Part shown: positions 1 to 9,082 of the stretch, piece after piece
Position numbering within the stretch: the first letter of the stretch is position 1
How the letters are laid out: each line of letters opens with the position of its first letter
Source of the DNA: Arcobacter sp.
Lineage (GTDB): Bacteria; Campylobacterota; Campylobacteria; Campylobacterales; Arcobacteraceae
Length of the DNA: 64,000 nucleotides
Direction: 5' to 3'
Assembly (NCBI GenBank): GCA_002869565.1
Contig: PKUJ01000027.1
Location: forward strand, 192,788-256,787
Position numbers and translations under genes: made by a program
Notes under the pieces: generated by a model
What the model was told of the DNA's origin: nothing
What the model saw: only the letters and a program-made list of their open reading frames with translations
The model's database searches: none

Positions 1-101
1 TTATTAAAATCTCTAAAGTGTTGTTGAACACCATGAACAGTACATAATTTAAAGTAGGTACTTCCTACGTCTATTAATAGTTTGTCGTTAATTTCACTCA
101 T
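1..101 (-). CDS. glmL: glutamate mutase-associated ATPase, GlmL/MutL family (N-terminal part only)
   Basis: Only the first 33 codons lie in the window; the gene runs off the left edge. The start of the protein contains DVGSTYFK, the phosphate-1 loop of ASKHA-fold ATPases, as in GlmL/MutL, the protein encoded with glutamate mutase and thought to reactivate its adenosylcobalamin-dependent subunits. The start codon overlaps the glmE stop as ATGA, so the two are translationally coupled. The identity rests on this motif and on the glmS-glmE context; the rest of the protein cannot be checked here. Confidence 0.75.
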   Translation of the reverse strand, partial: MSEINDKLLIDVGSTYFKLCTVHGVQQHFRDFN

Positions 102-1462
102 TGCATAATTCCTATATCATGAATAATGTCATTTACAATAGATGTTGTATCTTTTGTAAGGTCACATTGTGCTTTTTCATATTCAAAACATCTATCAGGA
201 ATTGGAACTTTTCCTTTTTTGATAATTCTAATATTTTTCTTTGCATCTCTGATTGTTATCATTTCATTATGGTTAATAATATGTGGTGAAAATGGTACAT
301 CAATTATTCCATTTTTGATACTATTAAATACTTTTCTCCAAAGAGTATCTGCACTATCATTGAATACAGCTTCCATAATAGCCATAACCTCTAAAGTTAA
401 AATTTCTTCTTCTTCTTTATCTACAACATTTGGCAGACCATTTAATATTCTAAGAGTATATTGAGTATTTGCAACTGTTTCTGCATTTGCTTCTTTTGTA
501 GGAATTCCTGAAGCCTCTTGATTTGTTTTTGTAATAATCTTATCAGCTCCAACCATAGAAGCTATTACTGTACTCATATTGATTAATTGCGAAGCAAAAT
601 TTGGATCCATTGGAAATGCACCCATCCATTGATGATATACAAGATGAACATCTGCATCACCACAACCAATCTCTTCAGAGTAGTGTTTCGCAAGTTTTCT
701 AATAACTGAACCCATTACAATATCTTGGTTCATAGAACCAGTTTGTGAAAATGATACAGAGAATGATTTAACACCTTCTTCAAGTGAAAGTAACATTTCA
801 AGAAGTTGGATTACAATAGTAATACAAGGTGGTACTAAAGTAGCTGTTAATGGTCCAAATGACTCTCTATTGATTGGTTCATTTAGTTTTGAGTAGTTTG
901 CACAAACTCTCTCTACATATTTCCAGTATAAAAAGGCTTTATCAAGTGGAAAGTTTTTTGAATATGGAAGAAGGTATGTAATAGGTCCACCTTCAATTTC
1001 AAAAATTCCAGATGCAATAGCAGTTTCAATAAGAAGTCTAGCATCAGGAGTTCCATGTCTAATTGAAACTGGCTTATTAAAATGAGTTATCATTTTTCTT
1101 GTGGTTCTATATCCATGTGTTACTAAAGGATAACCATTTAACATATCTACATCATTTTCTTCACTAAGTCTTAACATTTTTTTTGCAGTTGCATAATCGT
1201 TAAGTCTGGTATTTGAATCAATAGTACATGGTAATACATCAACATTTGCATCTACAAAAAATTCATAAAGTGCATACATTTTATTGTAAGTAGGGAAACC
1301 ACCTCTTGGTTGTACTAACATTTTATTTGCATTTTTAAAATTATGTGAAATAAATAGGTCTTTTGAAGCGTTTTTTACAAACTCTTCAACCTCAGCAAAA
1401 TCAAAATTATCAACATGTTCGTTGTTTAGAATTATGTTTCTTTCTTCTTGCAATAAACTCAT
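98..1462 (-). CDS. glmE: methylaspartate (glutamate) mutase, epsilon subunit
   Basis: Catalytic TIM-barrel subunit of adenosylcobalamin-dependent glutamate mutase, which interconverts L-glutamate and (2S,3S)-3-methylaspartate. The 454-residue protein carries the three substrate-carboxylate arginines in family context: QPRGGF (R53), TIDSNTR (R86) and IRHGTPDAR (R135). Their spacing of 33 and 49 residues closely matches the three arginines of the clostridial enzyme. The family is usually near 480 residues, so this is slightly short. It starts 4 bp inside the glmS stop and overlaps glmL, so glmS-glmE-glmL is one tight operon. The pathway served (glutamate breakdown through methylaspartate or another route) cannot be told from the window because no methylaspartate ammonia-lyase gene is visible. 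Confidence 0.92.
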   Translation of the reverse strand: MSLLQEERNIILNNEHVDNFDFAEVEEFVKNASKDLFISHNFKNANKMLVQPRGGFPTYNKMYALYEFFVDANVDVLPCTIDSNTRLNDYATAKKMLRLSEENDVDMLNGYPLVTHGYRTTRKMITHFNKPVSIRHGTPDARLLIETAIASGIFEIEGGPITYLLPYSKNFPLDKAFLYWKYVERVCANYSKLNEPINRESFGPLTATLVPPCITIVIQLLEMLLSLEEGVKSFSVSFSQTGSMNQDIVMGSVIRKLAKHYSEEIGCGDADVHLVYHQWMGAFPMDPNFASQLINMSTVIASMVGADKIITKTNQEASGIPTKEANAETVANTQYTLRILNGLPNVVDKEEEEILTLEVMAIMEAVFNDSADTLWRKVFNSIKNGIIDVPFSPHIINHNEMITIRDAKKNIRIIKKGKVPIPDRCFEYEKAQCDLTKDTTSIVNDIIHDIGIMQ

Positions 1463-1872
1463 TTGTTTCTCTCATTCATAAATTTCTCAAGTTCATCTAA
1501 ACCTGTATTTAAATCTACTTGATGGAAGACTAAATCAAATCCATAATTTTTAAATCTTGGAACAATATCATCTGCACTACCAGTTCCAACTACCAAGTTT
1601 CCACCAATCATAAATACTACATCATCTAAAAGATTTCCATATTTTGATTTGAGAATCTTAACTTCTCTACACCAACCTTCTGCTTCACCATTAAGTGATG
1701 AGATCAATAATATATCTGCATTTGTTTCTATTACTGCATCAACAAATTCTTCAAGATATGTATTAACACCTAAGTTAAATACCTCAAATCCTCTTGCTTG
1801 CAGTGAAAGATCAATAAGTCGGTTTGCTACAACATGTATATCGTTACCTACAACGCCTGTTACTACTTTCAT
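1459..1872 (-). CDS. glmS: methylaspartate mutase, S (cobalamin-binding) subunit
   Basis: Small B12-binding subunit of glutamate mutase, a Rossmann-like domain that binds cobalamin through the lower-ligand histidine of a DxHxxG motif. Here the motif reads D-I-H-V-V-A (about residues 11-16), so the histidine is kept but the final glycine is alanine. Downstream SSLNGEAEG and GGNLVVG match the other conserved loops of the family. At 137 residues it has normal length. It is the first gene of the operon, and the roughly 100 bp before it should hold the promoter. The alanine substitution is unusual but the rest of the fold looks intact. Confidence 0.9.
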   Translation of the reverse strand: MKVVTGVVGNDIHVVANRLIDLSLQARGFEVFNLGVNTYLEEFVDAVIETNADILLISSLNGEAEGWCREVKILKSKYGNLLDDVVFMIGGNLVVGTGSADDIVPRFKNYGFDLVFHQVDLNTGLDELEKFMNERNK

Positions 1873-1975
1873 ATAATTGCCTATTAATTTTTATTGTTTT
1901 ATTAAGGGCAAATAGTCTAGCAAAAAGTTGGTTAGAGCTTTATTAGGTGGATAAGGGAGTTTTTACTTGAGAAAT

Positions 1976-3316
1976 TTAATTTATATCTTCAATAATGACT
2001 TCTATTCTATTTCTTCCATTATTTTTAGCTTTGTATAGAGCTTTATCTGCCCTTGCAAGTATATCATCTGAATTATCAGATTTTAGATAACTTGTTATTC
2101 CAAAACTTGCTGTGATTTTTTTATTTATTTCAAAATCATGATTTTCAATATGTTCTTTTAATTTGGTAGCTACATTTTTACCTTGGTTAATATCACTATT
2201 TGGACAGATAATCAAGAACTCTTCTCCACCCCATCTTCCAATATAGTCTGTATCTCTTGTAAGCTCTTTTAAAATCTGCGATATTTGGATAAGTACTTTA
2301 TCTCCTTCAAGATGTCCGTATTTGTCATTGATAGATTTAAAATAATCCACATCTATCATTATCAAAGAAAAATCAACTTTGTATCTTCTTGAATATCTAA
2401 TCTCCTTTTCAAGTAGATTATCTAGCTTACCTCTATTATAAACATTTGTGAGTTTATCTCTATTTGAGAGTTTTTCAATAGTTTTTTTATCTGTAATATC
2501 TTGATTAATAGTTGTATAATATTTTATGTTTCCAGATTCATCAAAACTAGGAGATACAATAACTTTTATCCAAAAAACAGAACCATCTTTTCTTTGATTT
2601 TTTATTTCACCTTCCCATTTTTCACCTGATGTTACAGTTCTCCACATATCTCTATATAAATCTCTTGGGGTATCTGGGTGTTTTAAGACACTATGTTTTT
2701 GTCCTATTAGTTCATTTTTTGTATATCCTGTAATTTTACAGTAAGCAGTACTTATATGGGAGATTATACCTTTCGTACTTGTTGTAGAAGTAATTACATA
2801 TTTATCTATAATTTCATTATATTCATTTATCTCATTTTCTTGAACAATTCTGTTAGTGATATTTTCAATTATTCCATACAAAATTGACACATCTCCATTT
2901 TCATCAAGTTCAAGTATTCGTGAACGACTTGAAAAATAATTAATAGAATTTGTTTTATCATCAAAATATGGGAAAATATTGTTATATTCTTCTCTTTCTT
3001 TGTTTAATAACTCGAAATACTCTTTTAAAATCAAAGTTGCTTGGTCTGTTGAAGCTAATTTTACATTTTTTATGTAATCTCCTGCAATAGGGCAGTTTTT
3101 TGCGACGGAGTGTTTTTCAAGATTTATATTAAGATTAAAACTATCAATCATTAACTTATTACAGTAGAAATGGTCAGGGTCGTTTTTATAATCAATTATC
3201 CACCAACACATGTCTGAAAAGTTTAAAATAGTGTTAAATTCTTTTATATAATCTTGCATATTTTTTTTCATGGCTGATAGTATACTATAATTATTATTAT
3301 ATTTTTTTAATTGCAC
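1976..3316 (-). CDS. PAS domain-containing diguanylate cyclase
   Basis: A 446-residue soluble protein that should make cyclic di-GMP from two GTP. The N-terminal part (about 15-160) looks like a degenerate sensor/PAS region with FSDMCWWIIDY. A typical PAS domain follows (about 165-285; ITGYTKNELIGQ and RKDGSVFWIKV, ending in the PAC-like INQDITD). The GGDEF domain occupies about 290-440. The active-site loop is GGEEF, and RDTD lies five residues before it, fitting the RxxD product-inhibition I-site. No transmembrane segment or HD-GYP/EAL domain is visible. It stands alone between the glm operon and a divergent gene. The signal sensed is unknown. Confidence 0.9.
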   Translation of the reverse strand: MQLKKYNNNYSILSAMKKNMQDYIKEFNTILNFSDMCWWIIDYKNDPDHFYCNKLMIDSFNLNINLEKHSVAKNCPIAGDYIKNVKLASTDQATLILKEYFELLNKEREEYNNIFPYFDDKTNSINYFSSRSRILELDENGDVSILYGIIENITNRIVQENEINEYNEIIDKYVITSTTSTKGIISHISTAYCKITGYTKNELIGQKHSVLKHPDTPRDLYRDMWRTVTSGEKWEGEIKNQRKDGSVFWIKVIVSPSFDESGNIKYYTTINQDITDKKTIEKLSNRDKLTNVYNRGKLDNLLEKEIRYSRRYKVDFSLIMIDVDYFKSINDKYGHLEGDKVLIQISQILKELTRDTDYIGRWGGEEFLIICPNSDINQGKNVATKLKEHIENHDFEINKKITASFGITSYLKSDNSDDILARADKALYKAKNNGRNRIEVIIEDIN

Positions 3317-3440
3317 GAAATTAAGATTTTAGAAAGTTATTATGGTAATTGTGATTGAAGCTATTTATTCTTTAGTTTGATAGAAAACTAAATTTAATAT
3401 AGAAAAAAAATGATTATTTAAAATAATTTACAAATATCTC

Positions 3441-3496
3441 TTGACATTAGTACTAGTTAGTAGTAGTATTATAAATAAATATTACTAACTAGTAAT
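3441..3496 (+). promoter_or_regulatory. promoter with paired dyad operator
   Basis: TTGACA at 3441-3446 can serve as -35, with TAGTAT (17-bp spacer) or TATTAT further on as a weak -10. TACTAGTTAGTA at 3451-3462 is repeated as its exact reverse complement at 3483-3494. Each copy is itself a dyad (TACTA, 2 nt, TAGTA), and the second extends to 7-bp arms, ATTACTA/TAGTAAT. Two operator sites about 32 bp apart, one covering the promoter and one covering the likely start of transcription, suggest repression. TACTA/TAGTA dyads recall HxlR-type operators, but no regulator gene lies next to it. Confidence 0.6.
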
Positions 3497-3511
3497 AATA
3501 TAGGAAATAAC

Positions 3512-4585
3512 ATGAATATGAAAGATAGAGTACAAGGTGCAATTTTAGGAGCATTTATTGGAGATGCCTTAGGTTTAGGACCACATTGGTATTATGATTT
3601 AGGAGAACAACAAAAAGATTACGGGGAGTGGATTGATACATATACAAATCCAAAGCCTGGTCGTTATCATGAACATGAAAAAGCAGGGAATTAATCTCAG
3701 TCAGGATATATTTTAAAGTTAATGATTAAATCTCTTATTGAAAATGATGGATACAATCAAGAAGATTTTTGTAAAAAACTTGATGAAGATTTATTTACTA
3801 AAATAGATGGAATTCCAACTCATGGTCCAGGTGGTTATACTTCACAATCAATACGTGAAGTTTATAGACAAAGAGTAGAACAAAAACTGTCTTGGAGCGA
3901 GGTTGGTAGTAGAGCAGATACAACAGAAGCAATAGAAAGAACTTTAGCTATTGCTATAAAATATGCCTTTAATCCAAAAAAATTAGCAAAAAGTATTTCA
4001 CATAATACTTTTTTAACACAAATAGATGATATAGTAGGTTCTATGACTGTTGCATATGGCGCTGTACTTGCACAATTAATTCAAGGAGAACCTTTAGATA
4101 AAAATATATCTGTAAAGTTAATGAAATTAGTTAAATCAGGAGACCTTCCTTTTCATGCAGTAACAAGTGACGGACTTAATGCTCCAAAGCCAGGTTCAAA
4201 AGATCCTTCAAATATTGGACTTTTTGCCTCACCTGATGCTCTATTATCTCCTGCCTTTATGGCAAAAGCTGCTACTGATCCAGATATTGTAATAGAACCA
4301 GCTTGGAAAGTATCTTATGTATATGGAATGCCTTGTGCTATTTATCATATGTTACCAGCAACTTATTATTTAGCTGCAAGATTTAAAGATGATTTTGAAA
4401 GTGGAATTTTACATGCTATTAATGGTGGAGGTCAAAACCAAGTAAGAGCAATGCTAACTGGAACTTTAATAGGAGCACAAGTAGGATTAAGTGGTATACC
4501 TCAAAGATTTATTGATGGCTTAAATGAAAAAGATGAAATCCTCGCTTTAGCAAAAAAACTTTCAGATATTGTAGAAATAGACTAA
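3512..4585 (+). pseudogene. ADP-ribosylglycohydrolase (DraG) family gene with an in-frame stop
   Basis: Read through, this is a 357-codon DraG/ARH-family gene. The N-terminus GAILGAFIGDALGLGPHW is typical. A TAA at 3692-3694 interrupts the frame after KAGN, and the frame continues without a shift as SQSGYILKL. A single change from TTA (Leu) to TAA would explain it. An ATG at 3722 could restart translation of the last 287 codons. The metal-binding residues of active enzymes are also missing: where they have a GGDTDT-like motif near the C-terminus this one has GGGQNQ, so even an intact protein may not be a normal hydrolase. The stop could be a real mutation, a suppressed stop or a sequencing error. 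Confidence 0.75.
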
Positions 4586-4657
4586 TAGATAAGAGTATAT
4601 TAATTATATTTTGAGATAATGATATTAAAATAAAAGTTATTGATGAAGGATAATAAA

Positions 4658-5137
4658 ATGGATTTTTTTACAGCCGATATTTGTGATGAACACCCAGATA
4701 AAACATATTTACTAGATAATGAATTTACAAATTATTGTGCAAAAGAAAAAGTATGCGGTACAGTCTTGACTGTTAAGCTAGATAGAAATAATAGTGAGCT
4801 TATAAAAGTACTTAGAGATGAAGATGGTACAGGTAAAATAGTTGTTGTAGATGTAGAGAATGAATACTTTGCCGTAGTAGGTGAAAATTTAATGAAGTTT
4901 GCAGCACAAAATAACTATGAGGGAATTATTGTAAATGGATATATTAGGGATACTTACCAAATAAAAGATATAGAAGTAGCTCTATTTGCAAGAGGAACTT
5001 GTAGTAGAAAGTATATACCAGTAACACAAGGACAAAGAGGAGTTGAATTGTCATTTTGTGGCGTTCAGTTTAATGATGGAGATTATATCTATGCGGATAG
5101 GGATGGTATTATTTTAACAAAAGAAAAAATTGTTTAG
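4658..5137 (+). CDS. RraA-like / 4-hydroxy-4-methyl-2-oxoglutarate aldolase family protein
   Basis: A 159-residue protein of the RraA/HMG-aldolase family. Family hallmarks are the N-terminal TADICDEHPD, the central GENLMKFAAQNNYEGIIVNG, the RD pair of GYIRDT, and the C-terminal FNDGDYIYADRDGIILT. In aldolases the glycine and RD residues form the metal/pyruvate site; in E. coli RraA the same fold inhibits RNase E. Both readings are open. I chose ATG 4658 because GAAGGA lies 8 bp upstream and the N-terminus then aligns with the family; in-frame TTG/ATG codons at 4640 and 4643 precede that site. It probably forms a unit with the broken DraG-like gene upstream. Confidence 0.75.
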   Translation: MDFFTADICDEHPDKTYLLDNEFTNYCAKEKVCGTVLTVKLDRNNSELIKVLRDEDGTGKIVVVDVENEYFAVVGENLMKFAAQNNYEGIIVNGYIRDTYQIKDIEVALFARGTCSRKYIPVTQGQRGVELSFCGVQFNDGDYIYADRDGIILTKEKIV

Positions 5138-5202
5138 ATATACCACAAACACTACACGTAAATTAGATATATTAATTTTTCATGTAACATAGAAGGTAAA
5201 TA

Positions 5203-7302
5203 ATGAATTATAGAAAAGATACAATAAATTTAACAACAGGTACGGTAGAAGAAAAACGTCAAGAAATAAGAGAATATTTTTTACAGACATATGAACTTGA
5301 CGAGAGACTTTTTGATTTATTAAAAGAAAAAAAGTTTATATATGAACAACCAAATAGTTTAAGACATCCTTTGATTTTTTATTTTGGACATACAGCTACA
5401 TTTTTCATGAATAAACTAGCCGTATCAAATATAGTAAAACAAAGAATAAATAAGACCTATGAGTCTACCTTTGCAATAGGTGTAGATGAAATGTCTTGGG
5501 ATGATTTAAATGATGAGAATTATGTATGGCCTACATATGAAGAGACAAAAGCATATAGAGATGATGTAAAAGGTATTGTACTTGATTTAATAGACAATAT
5601 GGAGTTTACACTTCCAATTAATTGGGAATCTCCTATGTGGATTATACTTATGGGGATAGAGCATGAAAATATTCATATAGAGACATCTTCAGTACTACTA
5701 AGAGAGCTTGATATTAAGTTCTTATCTGATGAAGAGATATTTATTTATAACAATGAAGGTAAAGAAACATATCCACAAAATGAACTTTGTACTGTAAAGG
5801 GTGGAGAAGTTCTAATAGAAAAAGATAGAAAAAATCCAATCTTTTATGGCTGGGATAATGAGTTTTCATTTCATAAAGCTCAAATAAAAGAGTTTAAAGC
5901 TAGTAAATACTTAGTATCAAATGGAGAGTACTTAGAGTTCGTAAAAGATGGTGGTTATTCTAAGCTCCACTATTTTACAAAAGATGGGGTGAAATGGTTA
6001 GACTTTACACAAGCTAAGATGCCAACTTTTTGGTTAAAAGAAGATGGCAAGTATTTTTTAAGAGAGATAAATCGTATAGTACCACTTCCTTTAAATTATC
6101 CAGTTGATATAAACGTATATGAAGCAGAGGCATTTTGTAAATACAAAAGTGAAAAACTTGGTGTTGAGGTTAGACTTCCTAGTGAAGATGAATACTATAG
6201 ATTAAATGACTATACAAAAGCACAAGAACAAGAATCAAACATAGGACTTAAATACTTTAATCAAACGCCTGTAGATAAATATAAGTTTGGTGAGTTTTAT
6301 GATGTAGTTGGAAATGTATGGCAATGGAGTATAACACCAACATATCCTTTTGATGGTTTTGAAACACATCCTTCATATGATGACTTTACAACTCCAACTT
6401 TTGATGATAGACATGCTCTTATGAAAGGTGGTTCTTTTATATCTTTAGGAAATGAAATACTAAGAGAAGCTAGATATGCTTTTAGAAAACACTTTTTCCA
6501 ACATGCAGGTTTTAGATATGTACAATCAGACAATGAATATAGAACTAAACTAAATGACAATGTATATGAAACAGATGAACAGATCTCTCAGTATTGTGCT
6601 TTTCATTATGGTGAAGAGAATTTTGGAGTTAAAAACTTCCCTAAAAACTCAGTAGATGTTTTAAGACCATATTTAAAAGATATAAAAAAGAATAGAGCAA
6701 TGGACTTAGGTTGTTCAGTAGGGCGAAGTACATTTGAACTTGCTACTTTATTTGATGAGGTATTAGGAATAGATTTTTCAGCAAACTTTATCAATGTAGG
6801 GATAAAACTTATCAAGTATGAAAACCTAACTTACAAAGTTGCTACTGAGGGTGATTTATTTGATGAAAAAACTATATCTTTAAATGATCTAGAATTAGAG
6901 CATACAAAAGAAAAAGTTACATTTATGCAAGGTTATGCTTGTAACCTAAAAGATATCTATACTGGATATGATTTAATTTTTTGTTCAAATTTAATTGATA
7001 GATTATATTATCCTCAAAAATTCTTAGATGATGTTCCAAATAGAGTAAATGATGGCGGAATGTTAGTGATTCTTAGCCCATATACTTGGCTAGAAGATTA
7101 TACTCCAAAGACAAACTGGCTTGGTGGATATCTAAAAGATAACAAAGAAGTTAAAACTTTAGATACCTTAAAACTAAACCTAGAAGAAAAAGGTGACTTT
7201 GAATTAGTTGATACAATTGATGTACCTTTTGTAATCAAAGAGACAAATAGAAAACATCAGTACACAATCTCACAAATGAGTATTTGGAAGAAAAAAGTTT
7301 AA
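5203..7302 (+). CDS. ovoA: ovothiol biosynthesis sulfoxide synthase OvoA with methyltransferase domain
   Basis: OvoA joins cysteine to C5 of histidine as a sulfoxide using iron and O2. Its C-terminal methyltransferase later N-methylates the thiohistidine to ovothiol. The 699-residue protein has the full layout: a DinB-like N-terminal domain with the iron motif HxxxHxE (H154, H158, E160), a formylglycine-generating-enzyme-type central domain (GEYLEFVKDGGY, DVVGNVWQW, GGSFISLGNE), and an S-adenosylmethionine methyltransferase from about residue 480 (AMDLGCSVGRS). Its length matches full-length OvoA rather than methyltransferase-less forms. It is preceded by AGAAGG. The separate sulfoxide lyase needed to finish the pathway is not in the window. 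Confidence 0.93.
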   Translation: MNYRKDTINLTTGTVEEKRQEIREYFLQTYELDERLFDLLKEKKFIYEQPNSLRHPLIFYFGHTATFFMNKLAVSNIVKQRINKTYESTFAIGVDEMSWDDLNDENYVWPTYEETKAYRDDVKGIVLDLIDNMEFTLPINWESPMWIILMGIEHENIHIETSSVLLRELDIKFLSDEEIFIYNNEGKETYPQNELCTVKGGEVLIEKDRKNPIFYGWDNEFSFHKAQIKEFKASKYLVSNGEYLEFVKDGGYSKLHYFTKDGVKWLDFTQAKMPTFWLKEDGKYFLREINRIVPLPLNYPVDINVYEAEAFCKYKSEKLGVEVRLPSEDEYYRLNDYTKAQEQESNIGLKYFNQTPVDKYKFGEFYDVVGNVWQWSITPTYPFDGFETHPSYDDFTTPTFDDRHALMKGGSFISLGNEILREARYAFRKHFFQHAGFRYVQSDNEYRTKLNDNVYETDEQISQYCAFHYGEENFGVKNFPKNSVDVLRPYLKDIKKNRAMDLGCSVGRSTFELATLFDEVLGIDFSANFINVGIKLIKYENLTYKVATEGDLFDEKTISLNDLELEHTKEKVTFMQGYACNLKDIYTGYDLIFCSNLIDRLYYPQKFLDDVPNRVNDGGMLVILSPYTWLEDYTPKTNWLGGYLKDNKEVKTLDTLKLNLEEKGDFELVDTIDVPFVIKETNRKHQYTISQMSIWKKKV

Positions 7303-7352
7303 ATTTAGCTATTTATATAATAAATATACTTATTTTATTGTAAACTATTCTC

Positions 7353-8600
7353 ATGAATAGTTTACAACTAATATCTTCAAAAAAAGAGCTTTTATCTGTT
7401 TTTATTTTTGTTACACTTATTTTTCTTTTTAATATAATTCACGAATATTTCAAATATAAAGATTTTACAGATGAAGAGGTTTTTAGTGGGAATTTTCAAG
7501 TTGTAAATATATATGATAAAAATGATTATTATGTAGTAAAATTAAAAAATGAAAATGTCGCTTTTTTTACCTCTATAAATAAAGAACAATCTTTGAAAAA
7601 ATTAGAATATTTAAATATTGCGATAATTACAGTAAAAGTTGATTTTATTTCATATTTAAAAGGCTTTTATGCAAAATCTATTTACTATGATATTTTACCT
7701 AGTAAAAATTATTTCAAAAAGAGTTTATTTAATAAAATAAATGAACAACATGAAGAACCTCGATTAAAGCAGCTTTTTAGTGCACTTTTCTTAGCTATTC
7801 CGATTTCCAAAGAGTATAGAGAGATTTATACAAACTTTGGAATTTCTCATTTGATTGCTATATCTGGCTTTCATCTTGGTATTTTATCTGCTTTAGTTTA
7901 TTGGTTTATTTATTTCCCTTATTCATATGTCCATCAAAGATATTTGCCTTTTAGAAATAAAAAATTTGATATTTTAGTGGTCACTCTTTTGATACTTCTT
8001 TTTTATGTGATTTTGACAGATATTGTTCCATCGTTACTTAGGGCTTTTGTGATGTTTTTTATTGGTATTTATTTCTTACGTTCAAATATAAAGATACTTA
8101 GTTTTCAAACTTTGCTTATAACACTTTTAGTAATAGTTTCACTATATCCCAAGTACCTGTTTTCCATATCATTATGGTTTTCAATGTTTGGAGTTTTTTA
8201 TATTTTTTTGTATCTTCAATATTTTAAAGACTTACCTAAATTGTTTAGTTTTTTTTTATTTAATTTTTGGATATTTTTTGTTTTTAATCCTATTGTTCAT
8301 TTTTTCTTTTTAAATACAAGTTATGAACAACTAATTTCACCTTTTATTACAGTGATTTTTACTATTTTTTATCCTTTGGAATTATTTTTACATTTTATAG
8401 GATATGAAAGTTTATTAGATGAATATTTGTTGCAGTTTTTGGATTATAAAATGAGTATATATGACGTAAGTACACCTTTGTATTTTTTTATTTTATATGT
8501 ACTTACTTCATTGTATGCTATTTTTAATAAAACAGCATTTATTATCTTAAATATTTTATTAGTAATATTTAATATATATTTATACTATGGATTTAGATAA
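7353..8600 (+). CDS. comEC: ComEC/Rec2-family DNA uptake channel protein
   Basis: A very hydrophobic 415-residue protein. The diagnostic competence-domain motif HLIAISGFHLGI lies at about residue 170, with many transmembrane helices after it and one near the N-terminus. ComEC forms the inner-membrane channel for single-stranded DNA in natural transformation. There is no metallo-beta-lactamase-like C-terminal domain; short ComEC proteins without it are common in Campylobacterota. Its last 16 bp overlap the end of the convergent gene. It is the only competence gene here. Confidence 0.88.
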   Translation: MNSLQLISSKKELLSVFIFVTLIFLFNIIHEYFKYKDFTDEEVFSGNFQVVNIYDKNDYYVVKLKNENVAFFTSINKEQSLKKLEYLNIAIITVKVDFISYLKGFYAKSIYYDILPSKNYFKKSLFNKINEQHEEPRLKQLFSALFLAIPISKEYREIYTNFGISHLIAISGFHLGILSALVYWFIYFPYSYVHQRYLPFRNKKFDILVVTLLILLFYVILTDIVPSLLRAFVMFFIGIYFLRSNIKILSFQTLLITLLVIVSLYPKYLFSISLWFSMFGVFYIFLYLQYFKDLPKLFSFFLFNFWIFFVFNPIVHFFFLNTSYEQLISPFITVIFTIFYPLELFLHFIGYESLLDEYLLQFLDYKMSIYDVSTPLYFFILYVLTSLYAIFNKTAFIILNILLVIFNIYLYYGFR

Positions 8601-8917
8601 TCCACTTTTATACAATTTTCACACTGGTCGATTTCTTCATACATTATTTTGGAAAGTTCCATTTCTTTAAATTGTTCTTTTATAAGTTGAACTGTATTTT
8701 CATCCGCTGAATAAAGTACTGATTTGTTTCCAATATTTCCTAAAATCACTTTATCAGTTTTTTTTAGCAGTTCTTTAATATTGTTATCCCAGTAAGATAA
8801 AAGCTTTTCGTTTTCTGTTAACTCTTCAGATCTGTGATCCCAATCGGCACATAAATCAGGAAGTAATCCACATGATCTCATATCGTCAAAATCTAATGTT
8901 ACACCATAAAGTTCCAT
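8585..8917 (-). CDS. small hypothetical protein
   Basis: A 110-residue protein that I do not recognise. It is acidic and cytoplasmic-looking, with no signal peptide or membrane segment. It has two cysteines near the N-terminus (RSCGLLPDLC) and a CENC pair near the C-terminus, which may suggest metal or redox chemistry but proves nothing. AAGGAG (AGGAGCAG read on the minus strand) lies just before the ATG, supporting translation. It overlaps the end of comEC tail to tail. Confidence 0.6.
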   Translation of the reverse strand: MELYGVTLDFDDMRSCGLLPDLCADWDHRSEELTENEKLLSYWDNNIKELLKKTDKVILGNIGNKSVLYSADENTVQLIKEQFKEMELSKIMYEEIDQCENCIKVDYLNP

Positions 8918-9082
8918 GACCTGCTCCTTATTTCAAACTTATGTATAATTTTAGCTAATATATTAGAAGTTGATTTTTATATAAAAAAATTAGTTATTTA
9001 AGTTAAGTTTAAGCCTAAAACAAAATTTGTGACGGGAAGTGTGACACAAAATTGTTATAATATAGACTTATAAAGGATAGTT

